Below are positions 22,761-34,749 of a DNA stretch of 64,000 bases, piece by piece (the stretch's first letter is position 1; every line of letters begins with the position of its first letter). Source of the DNA: Cycas panzhihuaensis (taxonomy: Eukaryota > Cycadophyta); NCBI GenBank assembly GCA_023213395.1, contig CM041465.1:94061741-94125740 (forward strand). The letters run 5' to 3'. Made by a program: the position numbers and the translations under genes. The notes beneath the pieces are model-generated. The model was not told where the DNA came from. It saw only the letters and a list, made by a program, of their open reading frames with translations, and did not search any database.

Positions 22761-24230
22761 CATTCATAGTTGCTTACCACTTTTGATCTATAATAATTTC
22801 TTCAAAAGTGGTTAATTTATGAGCTAATAATACTTGTGCCATTAGGGAAAAGTTAGTGGATGACCTATACTTAGATTACCTCTTTGTCTATTATGGCAAT
22901 GAGAGAATAGAAGAGATTATTGCAAATATCACTTGGGAAGTTACTTTGAAGTAACCTCATCTTGAATATATTTTATAGGACTAATTGATGTAGATGTTGA
23001 AGTAGAAGTAGGTGGCACAGATGATATACCAAAAATGCATGATGACAAAGGAGGCAATTGTTCTATAGGAATATTTTAAGGTGCCAAAGGAGAAGTAGGT
23101 GCTTCTATAAATTAATCATCAAAGAATGAAATTTGAGTGATATCTAAGTCCTAGTTCTCTTCTAAAAAAGATGACATCTTGAGATATATACATTTACTTA
23201 GTGGTAAGATTGTATAATTTGTATGCTTTGTAGATAAGTTGATAACTAATGAAGATATATTTCTTATTTTTATCATCCATCTTTTTCCTTTATTCCTTCA
23301 ATATGAACATATATCTTATACAACGAAAAGTATGTAAATGTGAGACCATGGGCTTTTAACCTAACTAGGCCTCCTCATGAGTAATATTCAGTACTACCTT
23401 AGTTGGACTTTGATTTGTAAAATAAATGATTATATTAAGGGCTTCATCCCATAATTAAAGTCATAAATTATTAGTGACAAGCATGGCCTTACCTTTACTA
23501 ACCAAGGTCTAATACATTCTCTCAATAACTCTATTTTGCTAATGTAGATAAGTGGTATAAAATTATCATTTGATGTCATTATCTTTGCAAATTTGGGTAA
23601 ATTTATTTAATGTATATTTATCTCCATTATCATAATGAATAATTTTGATTGACTTTCTGGATTCTAGTTTGGCACCATGCTTAAATTCTTTGAATTTATC
23701 AAATGCTTTTTATTTCTATTTCAAAAAATAGACCCAAACTTTTCTAGAATAATCATCAATGAATATAATGAAATATCAACAACCTCTAAAGGATACTTAT
23801 AACATGAGTCCATATATATTTGAATGTACTAGGCCTAAAGGTTCCTTGGCATACCAAACTCTTCTATTTGACTTGAATAGAGCCCGATGATATTTTCCCA
23901 TAATGTAAGTCTCACAAATATATTTTACATACTTTATATTAGGTATTCCATATACTATATTTAATTTATAAAGTAAATAAAGGTTGTTCATATTTAAATG
24001 ACCTAGGCATTGATGTCATAGTTGGTCTTTTAGGAGTCTTTGTGAAATAAGTACTTTTAAAGTAGGATGCTCATATGTATTTGAAGTTGAAGCAAAAGTA
24101 TTTGAGATGGAAGTTAAATTATTATAAGAACTAGATTCAACTATCAAGATCAAAGGTCTAGTTACTACATCAAGTTTATATAATCCTTGGTATTTATATC
24201 ATGGGGTAATTAGGTTGCTATTTAAATATG
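22761..24230 (-). pseudogene. copia E gag-pre-integrase and integrase
   Basis: Gag-pre-integrase near 24020-23880 (QCLGHLNMNNLY, then ICETYIMGKYHRALF), integrase core 23880-23480 (IIFIDDYSRKVWVYFLK, IHYDNGDKYT, then a decayed QN-x-V-x-ER block), and the integrase C-terminal part near 23430-23230 (HTFRCIRYMFI, KKYIFISYQ). The catalytic DDE residues are only partly recognisable. Confidence 0.85.
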
Positions 24231-25500
24231 TAATCAAGTATTTTCCAAGATGACTAAATAAAACGTTAATGTTTTACTTATTTATCTAGCTAATATATAA
24301 CAGATTATGTGTCATTTTAGATATGTAAAACACATTATTGAGATGATGTTGACTATTAGAATTCTTTAATGAAATAGGGACATTGCTAATCTTGGTAGCC
24401 TCTAAAATTTCATCATCTCCAAAAGTACATAATTGGTCCTACATTGGCCTTATATCTGTAAGGAGTTTTTTAGAACCTATCATATATATAGAGAGGTATA
24501 TAAATCAATCAACTAGGATATATTAGAGTTGTTGATTTTGATTATATATTTGGTTTTTATTCTTATTTTGTTGGTTGAATTAAGGAGCATTTTGCTTTTG
24601 TCTCCTTGGTCCTTTATAGTTAATCTAGTTTTATCTTTGTGATCCCTAGTAATTACCATGTCTATAATTTTGATTATCCTACATGGTAAGATAGTTTTAA
24701 ACCTACTATTATTAAAGGTCAGCTTTCTTTTCCATATAATTAGTGCAATATGTCTAGGTTTACTGTAATAGTGACAAACAACCTAAGTAGGATATGGTAG
24801 TTATGGATAGCATTATTGATATGTATGTTGGTTCAAATTCATTGAATCAAGCTATTGGGTTAAGTATGGATATTGTTATCTTCCTCTATGATGAGCTACA
24901 AATACTAGAGTAGAAGAGGAGGCACTTAGATTCCCTTATCTATTTAGAATACATTCCTCTTAAAGTAGTAGACCCTCAAATATATTAAAGTCAAGTGCAG
25001 CAAGTCAATTAATATGAGATAGATTAGATATAAGGGAATTATATCCAAGTGGTAAAACATTAACTATATAGGATATAAGATCATTATCATCTGATGGCTG
25101 ACCAAAATAGTTAATTGATTCTTAATCACTTTAATATGAGTTAAATGGGCTATAATAGATCTAATAAATAAAGTAGAGTAGAGTTGAGCTTTAAGAATAA
25201 TAACCCAAACATTGTCTTTCCTCTCATAAAGTGCACAGATGATATTCTAAGCATTAGCAATGATAGGGGCTTATTTAATATTATGATGAATGTTATCTTT
25301 ACAAGATAAATATAAGAAGGAAATGGTAATTTCATAAAATTCTTTAAAGGTAGCTACAACATTAGGATTAGTAGGAATGATAATATTAAGATCATTAGGA
25401 TCTCAAGTATCAACTGGCATAGGAATTTTACTAGAAACATAAGGTCATTGTTTGTTAATTATTAGTATATTCTTGACTTATTTTTTAAGCCAAGAAATTA
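24231..25500 (-). pseudogene. copia E gag C-terminal half, zinc knuckle and protease region
   Basis: DDNDLISYIV and YNSLISNLSH (near 25080-25020) followed by LAALDFNIFEGLLL match the distal part of a copia gag. A C-H-Y-x2-x-PRHIAL knuckle follows near 24770 with its second Cys changed. Protease-type sequence runs from 24640 to 24250. The region 25500-25100 upstream holds the rest of gag in a poor state. Confidence 0.75.
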
Positions 25501-27473
25501 TCACTACTAGAAAGTTTAATTATGTTTGTTGTAACCATCCAAAGTGCAATTATATTTCAAGTATGTGTCATGTCTACCTAATAAGGTATGCTACTCTAGT
25601 ATTTATGTCTCAGTGTCTCCTTTCCTAATAGCCCTTAGTAGTTGAGAGACGATCCTTTTTTTATGGCATAACTACTCACAAGTGGTAGCTTAAGGACTCA
25701 ATATACTCAAAGGTATATGGTGGCTATATAAGGCTCATGCCCTCCCCACTGCTTCCATTCATCCCTAACACTATTGACCCACCTACACTAGATTTATAGC
25801 CTGAATGATAGATCCTCATCTAAGAGCACATTTAACAACTAAGGCACTCACCCCCTTTGAGTCTAGTCTGGTCTCCAAACTCTAAGGTTTTAGTATAACA
25901 CCTCAGCTTGCCACTTAATACACCTAATAACTAATGTCTTCCTCTATTATCTATAAAGTTCAAGAAAGCTCACTAGTATGTTTAGAGTGGTAACTTCTAG
26001 AGTCCTAACCATTTCCCTTGTAAGGCTGGTAACCGGTGTTGTTTAATTCGAGTGTTATCTTTTTAATGTTTTAAATTTTGTGATTAAAGTATTAAAATTT
26101 TATGTTTTTAAAGTATATTATTAAGAAAAGAAAAAAATCATAAAAAATAATCTAAAATTGACTAAAAGACAAGCTTAAGAAAAATTAAAAAATGATTAAA
26201 AAAATAATAAAATAGCAAACTTTAACCTAAGCTCCTTTATCAAAAAGAGAATATTATAAGGATATTCTAATAAATATAACCTAAAATTTATAAACTATAT
26301 TTAAAAAAAAAAAAATCGAGATTTTAAAAAAATGGCCAAATAAGCATGAATACAAAGAGCTAAAACTCTTTATTAGATGAATAAAATTTTGATCTATCAC
26401 TTTTAGTGAGATGATGACATAGCTAAGATCGAAACAATTGGTCATATGATGTAGTTTCATCAACTATATGGAGCCCAGTAGTTAAACAAAAACCATAAAT
26501 TCACCCAAATCCTCCTCTAAAATATGAACAATCAAATTGTCTAAATTTTTCTACTCTGTGTGGGATTAAATCAAACACCAATAATTAGGCCCTTTAGTCT
26601 ATGCTTATTCACTAAGAATTTACTCTATTCATTGTAAAAAAATATCAATTAAATATTTAAATCAGCTAGTCATAATGATAATAAGAAGAAATATGAATTT
26701 AAAATTAATAGAGGTTAAAGTAATATGGATTATACTCTATAAGGGTCATTAATATCATCAAGGCAAGCCATGGAAATAAAAGTCAATCAAAACAATATCA
26801 TTGGGCATTTTATTACTACAATATGAAGTCATGGAGTTTACCAGAATTGAAATAGTTTGGTAAATATAAACTGTCAACTGCCTAGTAATATTTTTAAATA
26901 AATCAATCACATAATGTCCCTTTTTTGGTCACCTCGCCACTTAGAATTTTGAAATCTATAATTTACCGATGGTAATACTTATAAATTGATTGACGATTAA
27001 TCATATTGTATTAATCTCTTTAATGCCTTTTAATTCATATAAATAGATAGATGAAATAGTGGCAATAGTGACTCAAGGCAATAGAGAGATTAGCCTAGAG
27101 ATTGTTTATTAAATGACCTCCAAAGGTCTCACTATTATGCTCACATCTTGTAACTAGCAATGAGGATCAAATATAATTGAATCACTCCTCTAACAAGGAT
27201 TTTGTAGTATATTCTTCTATATATTAGATGTGAAGAGCTCTAATAGCATTTCTCAATTTACAAAATGGCTTCACAATAAATTTGTAGGGCTTGAAATCTT
27301 GATCAATAATATATAGGTAGGTGGAACAAAGATCGATTAGGATTTGATGGAGCAATAAAGGAAGAACTATAGAGTGGTGCTATTGAATTCAAAGTTTAAT
27401 AGAGCACTTATATTTGACTATGGGAGTACAAGAATATGCATTGATATAAACTATTATGGTGCCAAATGAATAA
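25501..27473 (-). other. copia E 5' internal region, unresolved
   Basis: Between the primer site and the recognisable gag. No N-terminal gag motif was found. Positions 25540-26040 have a different, less AT-rich texture from their surroundings and could be a small unrecognised insertion. The rest is AT-rich leader-like sequence. Confidence 0.35.
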
Positions 27474-27490
27474 TTAATCCTCTAATACTA
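27474..27490 (-). other. primer-binding site of copia E
   Basis: The minus strand reads TAGTATTAGAGGATTAA, a decayed TGGTATCAGAG-type site. It lies 7 bases inside the 5' LTR edge at 27498. Confidence 0.6.
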
Positions 27491-27497
27491 AAGTGAA

Positions 27498-27948
27498 TGC
27501 TGAGAATTAGTCTTAGCATCAACCTAAGTTCAAATCCCACTCAAGCATATATAACACACAATACAAATAAAATAAAGGAGAGTGAATTAGTCTAAACTCT
27601 AATGTAGTAATAAACTTTTTATTAATCATAAAAACTTTACATTACATCAAATGTTAAACCTCATATATATAAGAGATAATGGTTATGGGATGCATTTGAG
27701 AATAATAAATAGTTGATCATGTAAGGTGACAATTGGCACCTTGAGTGATTAACCCATATCTGCATTACATAATGTTATGAGCATAATACACCCCACAAAC
27801 CTAGGCTCATAACATAAATCATGTCTTAACCTTTTTATGAGTGAATTACCTTTATTATAAAATAATAATCTATATTTACATTGAATTACAAATATACATT
27901 ACAATGATTCAACAAGAATTAATAAGCTCAATATTAATTCTTCCATCA
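27498..27948 (-). repeat. 5' LTR of copia E
   Basis: 451 bp, from TGATGGAAGAAT (27948) to TCTCAGCA (27498) on the minus strand, so TG...CA ends are kept. Pairs with 20826-21275. The TAAAG duplication follows at 27949-27953. Confidence 0.93.
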
Positions 27949-27953
27949 TAAAG

Positions 27954-28810
27954 TATGGTAGGATGGTGGAGGGTAATCATAAAGGATCATAAATAGGGAC
28001 ATCTATATGGCTAAGTGGTGAGATGAATTATACTAATATTCTATAAGGGATACCTATGTTAACCATTTAGTCTCTAGTGGTTTGTTAAGAAATTTAGATT
28101 AGCCATTAATTTATGGTTGATATGTGAAACTCATATTAAATGAGGTTCTTAATGCTTAAAAGAGTTCTTGCAAAAATAAACTAGTAAACTTAGGATCTTG
28201 GTCATAAATAATAGTTTATGTAAATATATGTAAGCAAACTATTATTAAAAGATAAAGATTTATGATGTAAGGTGCTTTATATAAAGTATGAACTAGTAAA
28301 AAAGTGTACATATTTGTTAACCTATTAATGACTACCAATATAGAATCATAACTAATAGATGGTGGTAGACTCATAATGAAGCCCATTACAATATCTTGCC
28401 ACTTTCCTTATAGAATATAAAGAGGTTATAGGAGTCTTAATTGATCCTTAGTGTCTACTTTATTATGTTAATATGTGTTACATTCTGATATGAAGGTAAG
28501 AATGGATGTTTTCATATGTGGCCAAAAGAAACTAGGACAAACTTAAGCATATATTTTATCAAATACTAAATGGCCTCCCAATGGAGTGGAGCGATATTTA
28601 GATAAGATTTAAGGAATAAAGATTGATGTTGAATGTATAAATATGTGATTTCAATATAAAATAAGGTTATTATATATGGAATAATCCTTTTGAGTATGAA
28701 TTCTATTGACCCATTGTACAGAATCTAGTTAGGATTAGTCATCCAAGGCTAATTCTTGTATCCAAGTTAGTTTTGGAATGGAAATTATTAAAATAGCCCA
28801 ATTTATACTT
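27954..28810 (-). pseudogene. gypsy D integrase zinc finger and core
   Basis: Minus strand: a decayed H-x-PLGGH-type zinc-binding segment with FFWPHMKTSI (near 28540), then KWQDIVMGFIMSLPPS (near 28400), YDSILVVINRLT, and DQDPKFTSLFLQELF (near 28180). This is the order of a Ty3/gypsy integrase (HHCC finger, first Asp in a D-F-I-x-x-LP block, second Asp in D-x-DPKF). The first catalytic Asp is Gly here (MGFIM). It continues across element E into 20820-20241. On the right it is broken by element F near 28810. Confidence 0.85.
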
Positions 28811-28814
28811 CACA

Positions 28815-29075
28815 AGATAAAGTGGTAATGTGTATTTGTGAAATTAATTTTATTATAATATTGGTATTTTATGGTAGGTCCCACGCATGGTGAAGTTATG
28901 TATTATAAATACATACTTAATGTGTCATATTACCATCATGTTATATCATGTTGTTATAACATTATTCTAGTTTTAATCTAAGGTACCTTAAGGGTTTCAT
29001 TGTGGTCTTAATATATATTTATTTATTTGTTTTCATTTGTGCATTATTATTTTCTATCAAATTTATTTTTTTACA
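28815..29075 (+). mobile_element. 5' LTR of copia fragment F (left end uncertain)
   Basis: It ends ...TTTTTTTACA at 29075, immediately before a TGGTATTATAG primer-site variant at 29076. The left edge is placed only by the end of gypsy D sequence. No second LTR was found. Confidence 0.5.
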
Positions 29076-29087
29076 TGGTATTATAGT
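29076..29087 (+). other. primer-binding site of F
   Basis: TGGTATTATAGT, two to three changes from TGGTATCAGAGC and adjacent to the LTR end. Confidence 0.6.
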
Positions 29088-30389
29088 TACAATGAAAAGA
29101 AAGGCACATTACGAGTCTTCCATTTTATAGGTTTTTTATTTATTAGTGTTATATAGAGGTGGATTCATAAACCCTATTTTCTAATTATCTATGGTGTATT
29201 ATATCTATTGATTTAGGGTTTAAGATAGAAACCCTAATCCTAAGTGTGAGAAAAAAAGTTTGAGTATTATTTATAGTTCATTTTTTAGAGTATAAATAGA
29301 AGAATTTTAAAAAAATAATTATGAACTTGAGTTTATTATGCCTTTTCTATAAATTTTGAGTGGTTATACTATAGGTTTTAGAGTGAAAGTATGAAAATTA
29401 TAGGGAATTTAGTTTCACCCTATTGTCCATCATTAGCTTAAGGGTCTAAAATATATTATTGTAACTTCAAATAGTCATAACTTTGGCTACAAATATCTAA
29501 TTGATATTAATTTTTTAAAATATGTGTATATCAATGTCTATTTTCTATTAGAAGTGGCTTCAAATCCATCAAATATTAGAGGAAAAGGTTGTCAACATTT
29601 TAGTAATAAGTACTATTATAGCCCCTTAAAACCCTAATTATAACCCACATTAAAAAGGACATAATTATTATAATAGGTATCTAAATGACCTCAAATATTT
29701 TTTTAATTGATATGGCTTGAAGCATAGATTACTTTTAAAAAGTAATTTTTTTATTTAGAGATCTAGTTCAAAAGTTATTATTATTTTAGTGAAGAGTGTT
29801 AAACCTTAACTCACTAATTTCCTTTTTTAAAAAGGTACCTATATATTTTCTTTAATATCTTAAGTTCTAAGATTCTATTTTTTGAACTATTAAAATCTTA
29901 ACTCAGAGCTCACTATTTTAGTATATGATTTAATATATTTTGGTGTTATTTTCATAGAAATATTTTAATCTAAATTTGAGTCTTTGTATCAAATCCTTAC
30001 ATGGTAACCAGATAATTTTTTATACACCCTGTACATCATCTTTCTACCTATTTCTTAACATTTAAGGTAATTGAATGTTAAACCCTAGTAGGCTATTGTA
30101 AAGTAATTTCTTTAAGAATTATTGTAACTTATATATTAAGTCCTATAAATGACTAAGAGGTAAAAGGAGATCTTAAAATTAAGGATAAGGTTGATAACAT
30201 ATTGTTGATATATTTATACAACTATGTGGCCCATATTATGTGCATTTGAGATGAATTTTTACACTCTTGATTGTTCATTTGATCAAGTCGATATCTTAAG
30301 TATGATGTGATCTATATGTTTTCTCATATCCATGGTTGGTTGACTTTCAATTATAAGATGGTATTTTCTTTAAATGTTTTAGGTTTTTA
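29088..30389 (+). other. leader of copia fragment F
   Basis: No recognisable coding sequence. It is very AT-rich and lies between the primer site and gag, as in other copia elements of this window with long leaders. Confidence 0.45.
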
Positions 30390-31490
30390 AACTTGGTGAG
30401 GTCCAATGGGAAAAGTTATTTAGAATGGTCAAGAAGCATAGAATCTTATTTGGTTTTGAATAATTTATGAGATTTTGTTTCTTAAGGATATAAAGTTCTA
30501 GTGCTTATTTATCTTATTACTTCATTAACACCTAATCAAGAAAAAGAAAAGAAGGAACTTAAACTAAGAGATAATGATGTATTTGGCTGGATCTATTCTA
30601 CTTTTAATGATGATGTAATATCTTGTGTGTATTATATTAAAACTACCAAGGAAACATGGGATCTTTTGAAATGTAAGTTTGATCCAAGATTGAAGAAAAA
30701 ATATAGATCTCTTAAAGCATCTCTTTAAGAAAATTTATAAAATTAAGATGCTCAAGCAAATATAGAAGTTTATGTCAAGAAATATCTAGAATATCTTAAG
30801 AAGGTATGTTAAGAATATATTGTGAAGGTATGCCAGAAACATAATAATAAGCTTTATCAAGAAAATATGGTTGAAAACATTATTGATAAAACTACTACTA
30901 AATGTGAAGAGATTATGGTTGAATGCATTATTGAATCTAATGAAACTATTGATGAGATTACTATTATTTTATATCTTGAGTATGATGAACATGTTACTAT
31001 TATTAAATGTGAAGAATCTACTAATGATTGCGATTAAATAATTCAAGATGTTAAATTTTCTTCACTCACTTCTACATATGTTCCTAATACTTCAAAGAAA
31101 ATTATATTTGAAGTTGAAGATGAATCAAACTTACTTATATCTATTAATGTTACTCATGATTTAAATTCAAGTGAAGTTTTTATTTCAAATATTAATTCAA
31201 ATTTGAGTATATAAGTCTCAAAAGATTATTCTAATTATTCAAATAATGAGAAGGATTTGTAAGTTATTAAAGATAACCAAATTATAATTTAACCTAATCC
31301 AAGAGATATTCTTGATCTAAATTTTGATAAGAGAATAACAAGATCTCAAGTGATATAGAAGAATGAACTTGAAGTAGAATACAAATAAGTTGAAGCAAAA
31401 GTTTGTGAAATAGTTAATCTAACAAAGATACTACAAGATCTATATCAAAATTAGATATAATTGAAATAGTGAATTTTGAGCCAATTAGAT
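30390..31490 (+). pseudogene. copia F gag remnant, internally rearranged
   Basis: NGKSYLEWSRSIESYLVLN (near 30410-30465) and IKTTKETWDLLKCKF (near 30637-30680) are the usual start and middle of a copia gag. Open stretches lie at 30501-30728 and 30822-31037. The later part is Asp/Glu/Ile-rich and ends with a DKRITRSQV-type segment (near 31320-31345) that looks like the junction between integrase and RT in other copia elements. This suggests an internal deletion. No zinc knuckle, protease or RT was seen, and gypsy D RT follows directly at about 31495. Confidence 0.6.
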
Positions 31491-31494
31491 ATTG

Positions 31495-32677
31495 ATGCCA
31501 TTTATTAATGGTGTAGAGAATAACCTTCATTTCTTTTTAGTATGTTAATAGCCAACATTCATGGTCTTGGAGTTTTTTACTCTCAAATGTAATTTGGTGA
31601 AGGTTTGCATAAGTGTTAAACCTAAGCCAAATCATAGTGTATCATATTCGAGTTGGAAAGATTAAGTCCAGTGTGACCAAAACTAAAGTGGAAGACATAA
31701 TTTCTTTAAGATGATTAAAGATGTCATTAGTAGTTGGTGACCATTAGAAAGAATCCTTTTAAACCAAACAAGTTAATTAGGCTACTAATATTACATAATA
31801 CTATATGAACCACCAATAGAACACTATAAGTCTTAGGAAAGTATGTAACTAGGTTAGGTTTTTAGGTGTTAGCCATTTCGTAATTATTGATATTTTATCA
31901 GGATCAACCTAATTAACTTTTGAAGAAATAATATGGCCTAGGTATTATAGTTCAGATTTCCCAAACTCACATTTAAAGAGATTAACATATAATTGGTGCT
32001 TGGCTAAAATCTATAAAATTATTTCTAAATGGTAAATATAAAGAGGTATGCTTATGTTATAGATAAGAATATCATCAAAGAAAACAATGCCAAATTTTCT
32101 AAGGAATAGGATAAAAACCTTGTTTATTAAAGATTGAAATGTGGTTGAATCATTACACAAGCTAAAAGGTATTACATAGAACTCAAAATGACCATGATAT
32201 ATCTAGAAGACTATTTTGTATTAATCTTTAGGTAGAATAGAAATTTAATAGTACCTCGATTGAAGATCTAGTTTGGTCAAAATCATGGAACCATGAATTT
32301 TATATAACATATCATCAATTGTTAAGGTTTGGAATTATTTTTTTACAGTTATTTTATTGAGCTCATGATAATCAGCACTAAGCCTAAAGGAACCATCCTT
32401 TTTTTAGACTAACACAATAAAGGTGGTATATGGGCTCTTATTAAGTTGGATTATTCCCAATTTTATTAGTTTATCAGTAATCTTTTCTATTTTATTTTTT
32501 TAGAAATATAAATTTCTATAAGACCAAAGACTAATAGGGTCATGGAGCTTTTTTCAACTTAATGGTGTGGTAACACCCATGATCTAGCGAGGGACTAACT
32601 AGTAAGAGGGCAAAATTAACTAGATATTTATTAAGAATATGTTATATATCTAGATAAACATCTAGGTAAAACTAAAT
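31495..32677 (-). pseudogene. gypsy D reverse transcriptase
   Basis: Minus strand: MGVTTPLS start, LIKLGIIQLNKSPYTTFIVLV, KKDGSFRLSADYHELNKITVKK, MILTKLDLQSRYY, then FEFYVIPFSLCND and a catalytic FFDDILIYN near 32075. It ends in the FLGL-type tether region near 31700-31500. This matches Ty3/gypsy RT. The RNase H expected downstream is missing because fragment F occupies that place (28815-31490). The upstream part (protease, gag) is lost at the copia G insertion. Confidence 0.88.
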
Positions 32678-32729
32678 GTTTACCTTTATGTATAGTTCAT
32701 GGAGATGAAGGATATATCCACTCCTTTCA
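32678..32729 (+). mobile_element. truncated 5' LTR of copia G (~52 bp)
   Basis: The sequence from TTTACCTTTATGTATAG to CTCCTTTCA matches the last ~52 bp of the LTR at 46918-47216. The rest of the 5' LTR is absent. Confidence 0.65.
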
Positions 32730-32731
32730 TG

Positions 32732-32743
32732 TAGTATTAGAGC
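32732..32743 (+). other. primer-binding site of copia G
   Basis: TAGTATTAGAGC, i.e. TGGTATCAGAGC with two transitions, two bases after the LTR end at 32729. Confidence 0.6.
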
Positions 32744-33264
32744 TTGCTTCCTTCATATTCCTCACTTACACTTACAATGGATCCATCGCTTCCTTCTACC
32801 CCACAATCCATGTGGTGAAGGAGATTGTGAAAGTGGATTTAAAAATATTTTTAAGTTTTTATCATAGTATATTTACTATTATTTGCTTTCCCTTTATCTT
32901 GTGTAGGTTTAAAAGCATAATATAAGGAGTTGTAAGACCCAAGTATTCCAAACAGTTGATAGCCATTTATTCTATTTTGTTCTTTTTTTTCCCCTCTTTT
33001 TGTCCATTTAACAAGAAAAAATTTTGCTAAATTTTTTTTAGCATTTAGAAGAATGTTTATAAGGGGAGGTTCTGCCTACTTCTTTTAAGAATTTAGATCT
33101 ATTTAAAATAACCATTATTGTATATTCTCACCTTGCCCATATTGGGATCCTAGTGATAAAAAAACAATAGAAATTTTATATGGTATCATGTGTTGATGAG
33201 ATGTTTTCAAGCTAATTTTTTTTATAAAAATAAAATCTTCTTACTATACTTCACAGGTCTTTTA

Positions 33265-33557
33265 AAATTTATATAGAGCTCAAATTAACCCAATTTTAAT
33301 TACTAAAGATGAGGCTCTTAGTCTAGTTTCCAACTCAAAAATTGGCACCCAATTTCATTGCCGTATAAGAAAGTTAGTACAATTTTAGTGAACAACAACT
33401 ATTTTTAGTAACAATTTTGAAAAACTAATTTAGACCTAATTATACTTCCTAAAGATGTGGCTTTGAGTCTAGTTTATAGAACAAAAATTGGCACTCAATT
33501 TTGTTATCGTAGGAGAAAATTATTTCTATTTTAGTGAGGACTATTTTTTTGTAAAAA
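33265..33557. repeat. 147-bp tandem duplication in the copia G leader
   Basis: CTAAAGATG(A/T)GGCT...AGTCTAGTTT...AATTGGCAC.CAATTT occurs at about 33302-33350 and again at about 33448-33500, offset 146-147 bp, with flanking similarity on both sides. Copies are diverged by about a fifth. Confidence 0.8.
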
Positions 33558-34395
33558 AAAAATGAAGAAATGTTTTTCATTTTTATAAGACTTAAATGCC
33601 CATTATAAAAGTGAGTAAAAAAACACCTGGATTACAGAAATATCTAGTGTCTTTAATCACTTATCAGAATTTCATTTCATCACTTCAATCAAGTACTCCA
33701 AAGGCACTCCACGTAAGCACTCCAAAAGCACTCTATTTTTAGTTATATGTGCATTTGATGCAAATTCAATAATATTTTCACTCTCCCTAAAAGGAATGCA
33801 TCACGTATGTTATTTTCTGTCATCTTGTATCTATTCACACACTTGCCAAGGTTGAGATACCTTAGTTGGAAGAATGTTATGCCATAAAGGAGGTATGGGT
33901 TTTAAGTTAAGATTAGACTAAACCTAAATATTGGTGAGATTTGGTTAGTTATACCACCATGCCTCAATCAAAGATTATCTTAATAACCAACTAAGAAAAT
34001 AAAACTTTAATATAAGATTAAAATATACCCAGTCCAATATCTATTATGGCCATAGGTATGCATGTACCATTCTTTGGAGGAGTTATATATCTCCTCATTG
34101 GTTAACAAGGTGAGGATTAGGAGTACCTAGGCTTCGTTGTGACTTAGATTTTATCACCAAGCATAATTGCAGGTATTGCAGGTAAAGGACAACTTAATTC
34201 TACTAGAAGCCTAGTCATCCCTTTAACAACCTCAACTACATATTAGACATAAGTTAGAGGTTATTGGGTTGATTATACATCCTACATTTGAGTCTTAAAT
34301 TGCATACACCCAATGATGTCAACTTCCATATTGACCTATAAACTTGTATATTAATCACTTACTTATTTGTAAAAAGTGATCCACAGTGTAATCAT

Positions 34396-34592
34396 AATCA
34401 TAGTACTTCTTATATTCCTACTATGTCAAGTTAATATTTGCCATAAATATTAGTGGCTATTTTTCATCATAGTACTTCTTATATTCTTACTGCATTAGGT
34501 TAATATTCGCCATAAGTGTTAATGGCTAATTTTAATCATAGTGCTTTTTATATTCTTACTACATCAAGTTAATATTTGTCATAAATATTGGT
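34396..34592. repeat. 69-bp tandem repeat, nearly 3 copies
   Basis: TCATAGT(A/G)CTT(C/T)TTATATTC starts at 34398, 34467 and 34536, exactly 69 bp apart. Each is followed by TTAATATT(T/C)G(C/T)CATAA. Confidence 0.9.
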
Positions 34593-34749
34593 AACTTTTC
34601 TCTAAGTTGCTCCCTTCATCTTTGAGCAACCATTCTCACTTCTTCTTCCTTCTGCTACATTACTTCATTGCATCTCTCATTTGTAAATAGTGATTAGTTA
34701 TTTATTGCCATCACTTTTATAGTCCCTTATTCATTTCTTCCCTTCTCAA

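Larger units (their letters stand above)
20826..27948 (-). mobile_element. full-length copia element E, 7.1 kb
   Basis: Bounded by two ~450-bp LTRs and a 5-bp TAAAG duplication, with a primer site, polypurine tract and the copia domain order on the minus strand (gag, knuckle, protease, integrase, RT, RNase H). It inserted into the integrase of gypsy D. Removing it and one TAAAG rejoins D between 20820 and 27954. All frames carry stops, so it is dead. Confidence 0.92.
32745..34749 (+). other. 2-kb leader of copia G with internal tandem repeats
   Basis: No open frame of note. It contains a 147-bp tandem duplication and a 69-bp array, annotated separately, and a second primer-site-like sequence (TGGTATCATGTG near 33174) that could mark a nested or older leader unit. 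Confidence 0.5.
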
